Shown here: positions 59,601 to 64,000 of the stretch, piece after piece
Layout: each line of letters opens with the position of its first letter
Position numbering within the stretch: the stretch's first letter is position 1
Source: Chamaelirium japonicum
Lineage: Eukaryota; Streptophyta; Magnoliopsida; Liliales; Melanthiaceae
Direction of reading: 5' to 3'
Assembly: GCA_947650365.1 (NCBI GenBank)
Contig: CANTAL010000021.1
Location: forward strand, 1,860,001-1,924,000
Length of the DNA: 64,000 nucleotides
Notes under the pieces: model-generated
Told to the model about the DNA's origin: nothing
What the model saw: only the letters and a program-made list of their open reading frames with translations
Databases searched by the model: none
Translations under genes and position numbers: made by a program

Positions 59601-62600
59601 ACGACCCCTTTAGGGTGGGGCACGTTTACAGCTCTTTCTTTCTCCCATCTCACAACATATTATCAGCACGAATATATCGAGCCCAGCCGACCAGTCGCAA
59701 GAAAACAGAGTGACAAACGAAGACAGAAGAGGAGTTTTGGAATTTAGATTCCTTCTTACTTCACATCTATACCCAGGGTCAATGGACTGGAGCAAGACTT
59801 CTTCTTTCTTCTCTCTTCATTTATCTCTCTGTTTTTTTTTTCTTATTCTCTCTCATCCCTCCGAAGAGAAAAGAGAAAAGACAAAAGAGAGAGAAGAAGA
59901 GAGAAGAAGAGAGAAGACAATGAAGAGATAAACAAAGACAGAAGAGAGAGATACGACTGGTCAGCTGGGCTCGATATTAAGAAGTGGCACACCCGAATGC
60001 TTAGGCCCTAAGTTCAATTATTAAGAGATACACCGTCGGATCTCTCCTATAGATTAGGGTTTTTTATAGATTACTTAGGCCCTAAGTAAGTTTACCCTAT
60101 AAATAATATATAACCCCTTTAGGGTGGCGCATGTTTAACGGCTCTCTTTTTCTTCTATCTCATAACATGTTATCAGTACGAACATGTCGAGCCCAGCGAC
60201 CAATCGCAAGAAAATGGAGAGAGAAACAAAGGCATAAGAGAGTTAAGAAGAAAGAAGAGAATAGAGAGATAAACGAAGAAAGAAGAGAGAAGAAGTCCTG
60301 TTCTAGTCCATTGGCCCCAGGTATATGTGTGAAGTAAGAAGGAATCTAAATTCCAAAACTCCACTTCTCAATAATATAATTAAATCTCTCCGTTCTCTTC
60401 TATCTGCTCCCATGGATTAGGGTTTACCATAGATTGCTTAGGCACTAAGTAAGCTTACCCTATAAATAATATACGACCCCTTTAGAGTAGGGCATTTTTG
60501 ATGGCTCTAACTTTCTTCTATCTCACAACATGTTATCAGCACGAATATGTCTAGCCCAACCGACCAGTCATAAGAAAACAGAGAGAGAAACAAAAATAGA
60601 AGATGAGAGAAGAGAACAGAGAGATAAACGAAAAGAGAAGAGAGAATAAGTCATGCTCCAGTCCATTCGCCATGGGTATAGGTATGAAGTAAGAAGGAAT
60701 CTAAATTTCAAAACTCCACTTGTCAATAGTATCTTCTCAAAGTTATTAAGATTATCATAGTACTGTTACTATAATTTTTTTATTTAAATTAATTATTTGA
60801 TTAAAACAAAGAGAGAAGAGAATTTACTATGATAATCGTAATAACGTTAAGATAATACTATTGAGAAAACTCAACTTCTCAATAATATAATTAAATCTCT
60901 CCGTTGTTTTCTATCTTGTCCTATGGATTAAGTTTTTCCATGGATTACTTAGGCCCTAAGTAAGATTACCTTATAAATAATATACGACCCCTTTAGGGTA
61001 GGGCACATTTGACGGCTCTCTCTCTTTCTCTCATCTCACAATATATTTTTAGCATGAATATGTCGAGCCCAGCTGACCCATCACAAGAAAATAGATATAA
61101 AAACGAAGACAGAAATGGAGTTTTGGAATTTAGATTCCTTCTTACTTCACACCTATACCCATGGCCAATTGGCTAGAGTAGGACTTCTTCTCTCTTCTTT
61201 CTTCATTGATCTCTCCATTCTCTTCTTCTTTCTCTTCTGTCTTCGTTAAACTCTACTTCTTTTCTTAGTAAACAGAGAGAGAAATGAAGACAGAAGAGAG
61301 AAGAGAATAGAGAGATAAAATAAGAGAGAAGAGAGAAGAAGTCCTACTCCAGTCCATTGGCCATGGGTATAGGTGTGAAGCTCCCTCTTCTATCTTTGTT
61401 TACCTCTCCATTCTCTTCTCTCTTCTTTTGTCTTTGTTTTTCTCTCTATTTTTCTTACGACTGGTCGACTGGGCTCGATATGTTCGTGCTGATAACATAT
61501 TATGAGATGGAAGAAAGAGAGAGCCGTCAAATGAGAAACCCAACTCCATGGGAGAAGAGAGAAGAGAACGGAGAGATTTAACTATATTATTGAGAAGTGG
61601 AGTTTTGGAATTTAGATTCCTTCTTACTTAACACCTATACCCATGGATAATGGACTGGAGCAGGACTTCTTCCCTCTTCTTTCTTTGTTTATCTCTCCAT
61701 TCTCTTCTATCTTCTTCTCCTTACTCATAACAGTTATCAGCATGAACATGTCGAGCCCAGCCGACCACTATTTAGAATTTAACTAAATTATTTAAATATA
61801 TTATTTAAATTATTTATCTTTCTATTCTCTTCACTCTTCTTCTCTCTCTTCTGTCTTTGTTTCTCACTCCGGTTTCTTGTGACTGATCGGTTGGGCTCAA
61901 TATATTCATGCTGATAATGAGTTGTGAGAAAAAAAAAAGAAGAGAAAATAGTAGAAAGAGATAAGCGAAAAAAGAAGAGAGAAGAAGTACTACTCAAGTC
62001 CATTTGCCACGGGTATTGGTGTGAAGTAAGGAGGAATCTAAATTCCAAAACACCACTTCTAAATAATATAATTAAATCTCTCCATTCTCTTCTCTCTTCT
62101 CCCATGTATTAGAGTTTCCCATAGATTGCTTAGGACCTAAGTAAGCTTACCCTATAAATAATATACGACCCCTTTAGGGTGGGGCACGTTTGACGACTCT
62201 TCCTTTCTCCCATCTCATAACACTTTATCAGCACGAACATGTTGAGCCCAGCTGACCAGTCGTAAGAAAACAGAAAGAGAAACGAAGACAGAAGTGGAGT
62301 TTTGGAATTTAAATTCCTTCTTACTTCACACCTATACCCGTGGCCAATAGACTAGAGCAGGACTTCTTCACTCTTCTCTCTTTGCTAATCTCTTATTTCT
62401 CTTTTCTCTTCTTCTCTTACTTCTGTCTATATTTCTCTATTCGTTTATTGAGAGAAGAAGAGGAGTTTAACAAAGGCAGAAGAGAGATAAGAAGCAAGAA
62501 GAGAACGGAGAGATAAATAAAGAGAAAAGAGAGAACTAAACACCTATACCCGTGACCAATAGACTGGTGCAGGACTTCTTCTCTCTTCTCTCTTCATTTA

Positions 62601-64000
62601 TCTCTCCATTTTCTTCTCTATTTTTCTTTCTCTTCTGTCTTCATTTCTCTATCCGTTTATATAGAGAAGAAGTGGAGTTTAACGAAGACAGAAGAGAGAT
62701 AAGAAGCGAGAAGAGAACAGAGAGATAAATAAATAGAGAAGAGAGAAGATGTCCTGCTCTAGTGCTTTGGTCATGGGTATAAGTGTGAAGTAAGAAGGAA
62801 TCTAAATACCAAAACTCTACTCGGTCTTGGTTTCTCTTACTGTTTTCTTTCGACTGGTCGGCTGGGCTCGACATATTCGTTCTGACAACATGTTGTGAGA
62901 TGAGAGAAAGGGAGAGCCATCAAATATGCCCTACCCTAAAGGGGTCGTATATTATTTATAGGGAAAGCTTACTTAGGGCCTAAGCAATATATGGGAAACC
63001 CTAATCTATAGACAAAGAGAAAAGAAAACGGGGAGATTTAATTATATTATTACGAAATAGAGTTTTTAAATTTAGATTCCTTCTTACTGTACACCTATAC
63101 CCGTGGCGAATGGACTGGAACAGGACTTCTTTTCTCTTCTCTCTTCGTTTGTCTCTCCGTTCTCTTCTCTCTTCTCATAACACGTTATCAATATGAACAT
63201 GTCGAGCCCAACCAACTAGTCATAAGAAAACAGAGAGAGAAATAATGATAGAAGAGAGAGAAAATAACGGAGAGATAAATAAAGAGGAAAGATAGAAGAA
63301 CTCCTGCTCTAGTCCATTGGCCACACGTATAGTTGTAAAGTAAGAAGGAATCTAAATTCCAAAACTCTACATAAGAAAGATAAGAAGAAAGAAGAGAAAG
63401 AAGAGATAAATAAAGAGAGAAGAGAGAAGAAGTCCTACTCCAGTCCATTGGCCACGGGTATAGATGTGATGTAAGAAGGAATCTAAATTCCTAAACTCCC
63501 CTTTTGTCTTTGTTTCTCTCTCCATTTTCTTGTGACTAGTTAGCTGGGCTCTATATGTTTGTACTGATAACGTGTTATGAGATGGGAGAAAGAGAGAGCC
63601 GTCAAACGTGCCCCACCATAAAAGGGTCGTATATTATTTATAGGGTAAGCTTCCTTAGGGCCTAAGCAATCTATAGGAAATCCTTATCCATAGGAGATAT
63701 CCGACGGTGGATAGTCATCCTTCATACTTCACACCTATACCCGTGGCCAATAGAATAGAGCAATACTTTTTTTCTCTTCTCTTTTTGTTTATCTCTTCGT
63801 TCTCTTCTCTCTTTTTCTCTCATCTCACCACACGTTATCAGTACGAACATGTCGTGCCCAGCCGTCTAGTCACAAAAAAACGGAGAGAGAAACAAAGACA
63901 ACAGAGAGAGAAGAAGAGAGAAGAGAACGAAGAGATAAATGAAAAAAGAAAAGAAGGATGACTATCCTTCATCGGATCTCTCCTAAGGATTTGGATTTCC
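56641..64000. repeat. Right arm of the large inverted repeat
   Basis: Reverse complement of 795-17035 without the Tat-like element, and direct copy of 30391-36192 in most of its length. The arm is about 7.4 kb here against about 7.6 kb on the left, and it runs off the window. At 60293-60297 it has the empty site of the Tat-like insertion (AAGTC, one copy, in AGAAGTCCTG). Modules change orientation many times. No gene is seen. Confidence 0.8.
58446..58683 (-). repeat. LTR-like block of the TRIM-like family, minus sense
   Basis: 238 bp, TGTTGTGAGATGGG to GGGTATGCCTCA. TATGCTGATAACG lies on the left and TCTTCCTTCTTTACTTCC (a clean reversed purine tract) on the right. It is the inverted-repeat partner of 14979-15217. 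Confidence 0.65.

Noticed and set aside
1-64000. Telomere repeat tract
   Set aside because: CCCTAAA and TTTAGGG occur singly, once or twice per module, never in tandem.

Overview
The window is plant nuclear DNA, most likely pericentromeric or other repeat-rich heterochromatin. The reasons are a plant-type Ty3/gypsy (Metaviridae) LTR element with a tRNA-Asp-like primer site and an antisense extra ORF, TATA boxes of plant form, telo-box motifs (AAACCCTAA), and the absence of any host gene I can recognise. The species cannot be told from the sequence.

Layout. About 55 kb (1-4621 and 13249-64000) is one very AT-rich repeat family in both orientations. Its best-preserved copies have a 238-240 bp block that starts TG and ends CA. 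On one side of it is a purine tract, on the other the string CGTTATCAGCACGA, and inside it is a CTATAAATA box. This is the order PPT - LTR - PBS, so I infer that the array descends from a short, non-coding, TRIM-like LTR retroelement amplified as a complex satellite. A full monomer seems to be about 1.4 kb: a 0.24 kb LTR, a GA/CT-rich internal part, and an almost pure A/T island of up to 0.9 kb. Most units are reduced forms of about 320 or 365 bp.

The array has large-scale order. Three copies of one segment lie at 1-17035 (inverted), 30391-36976 (direct) and 56641-64000 (direct, running off the window), so the two ends of the window form an imperfect inverted repeat. Between them sit tandem copies of a second unit of about 6 kb (17036-23203, 23204-29012, part at 29013-30390, then 40301-43251 and 43252-45905), followed by a turn-round near 45.9 kb and an inverted copy.

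An 8617 bp LTR retrotransposon (4627-13243, minus strand, TSD GACTT) sits in the left arm of the inverted repeat. Its LTRs are both 697 bp and differ at about 20 sites (2.9 percent), which suggests an age of roughly 1-2 million years under usual plant rates. It keeps gag and the end of pol, no enzyme domains were seen, and the rest is taken up by an antisense ORF region with its own promoter-like motifs and by two tandem-repeat arrays with conserved hairpins. This layout fits the Tat lineage. It is broken and non-autonomous.

Nothing in the window looks like a working host gene, RNA gene or bacterial system. Boundaries inside the array are read by eye and are approximate, usually to within 10-50 bases.
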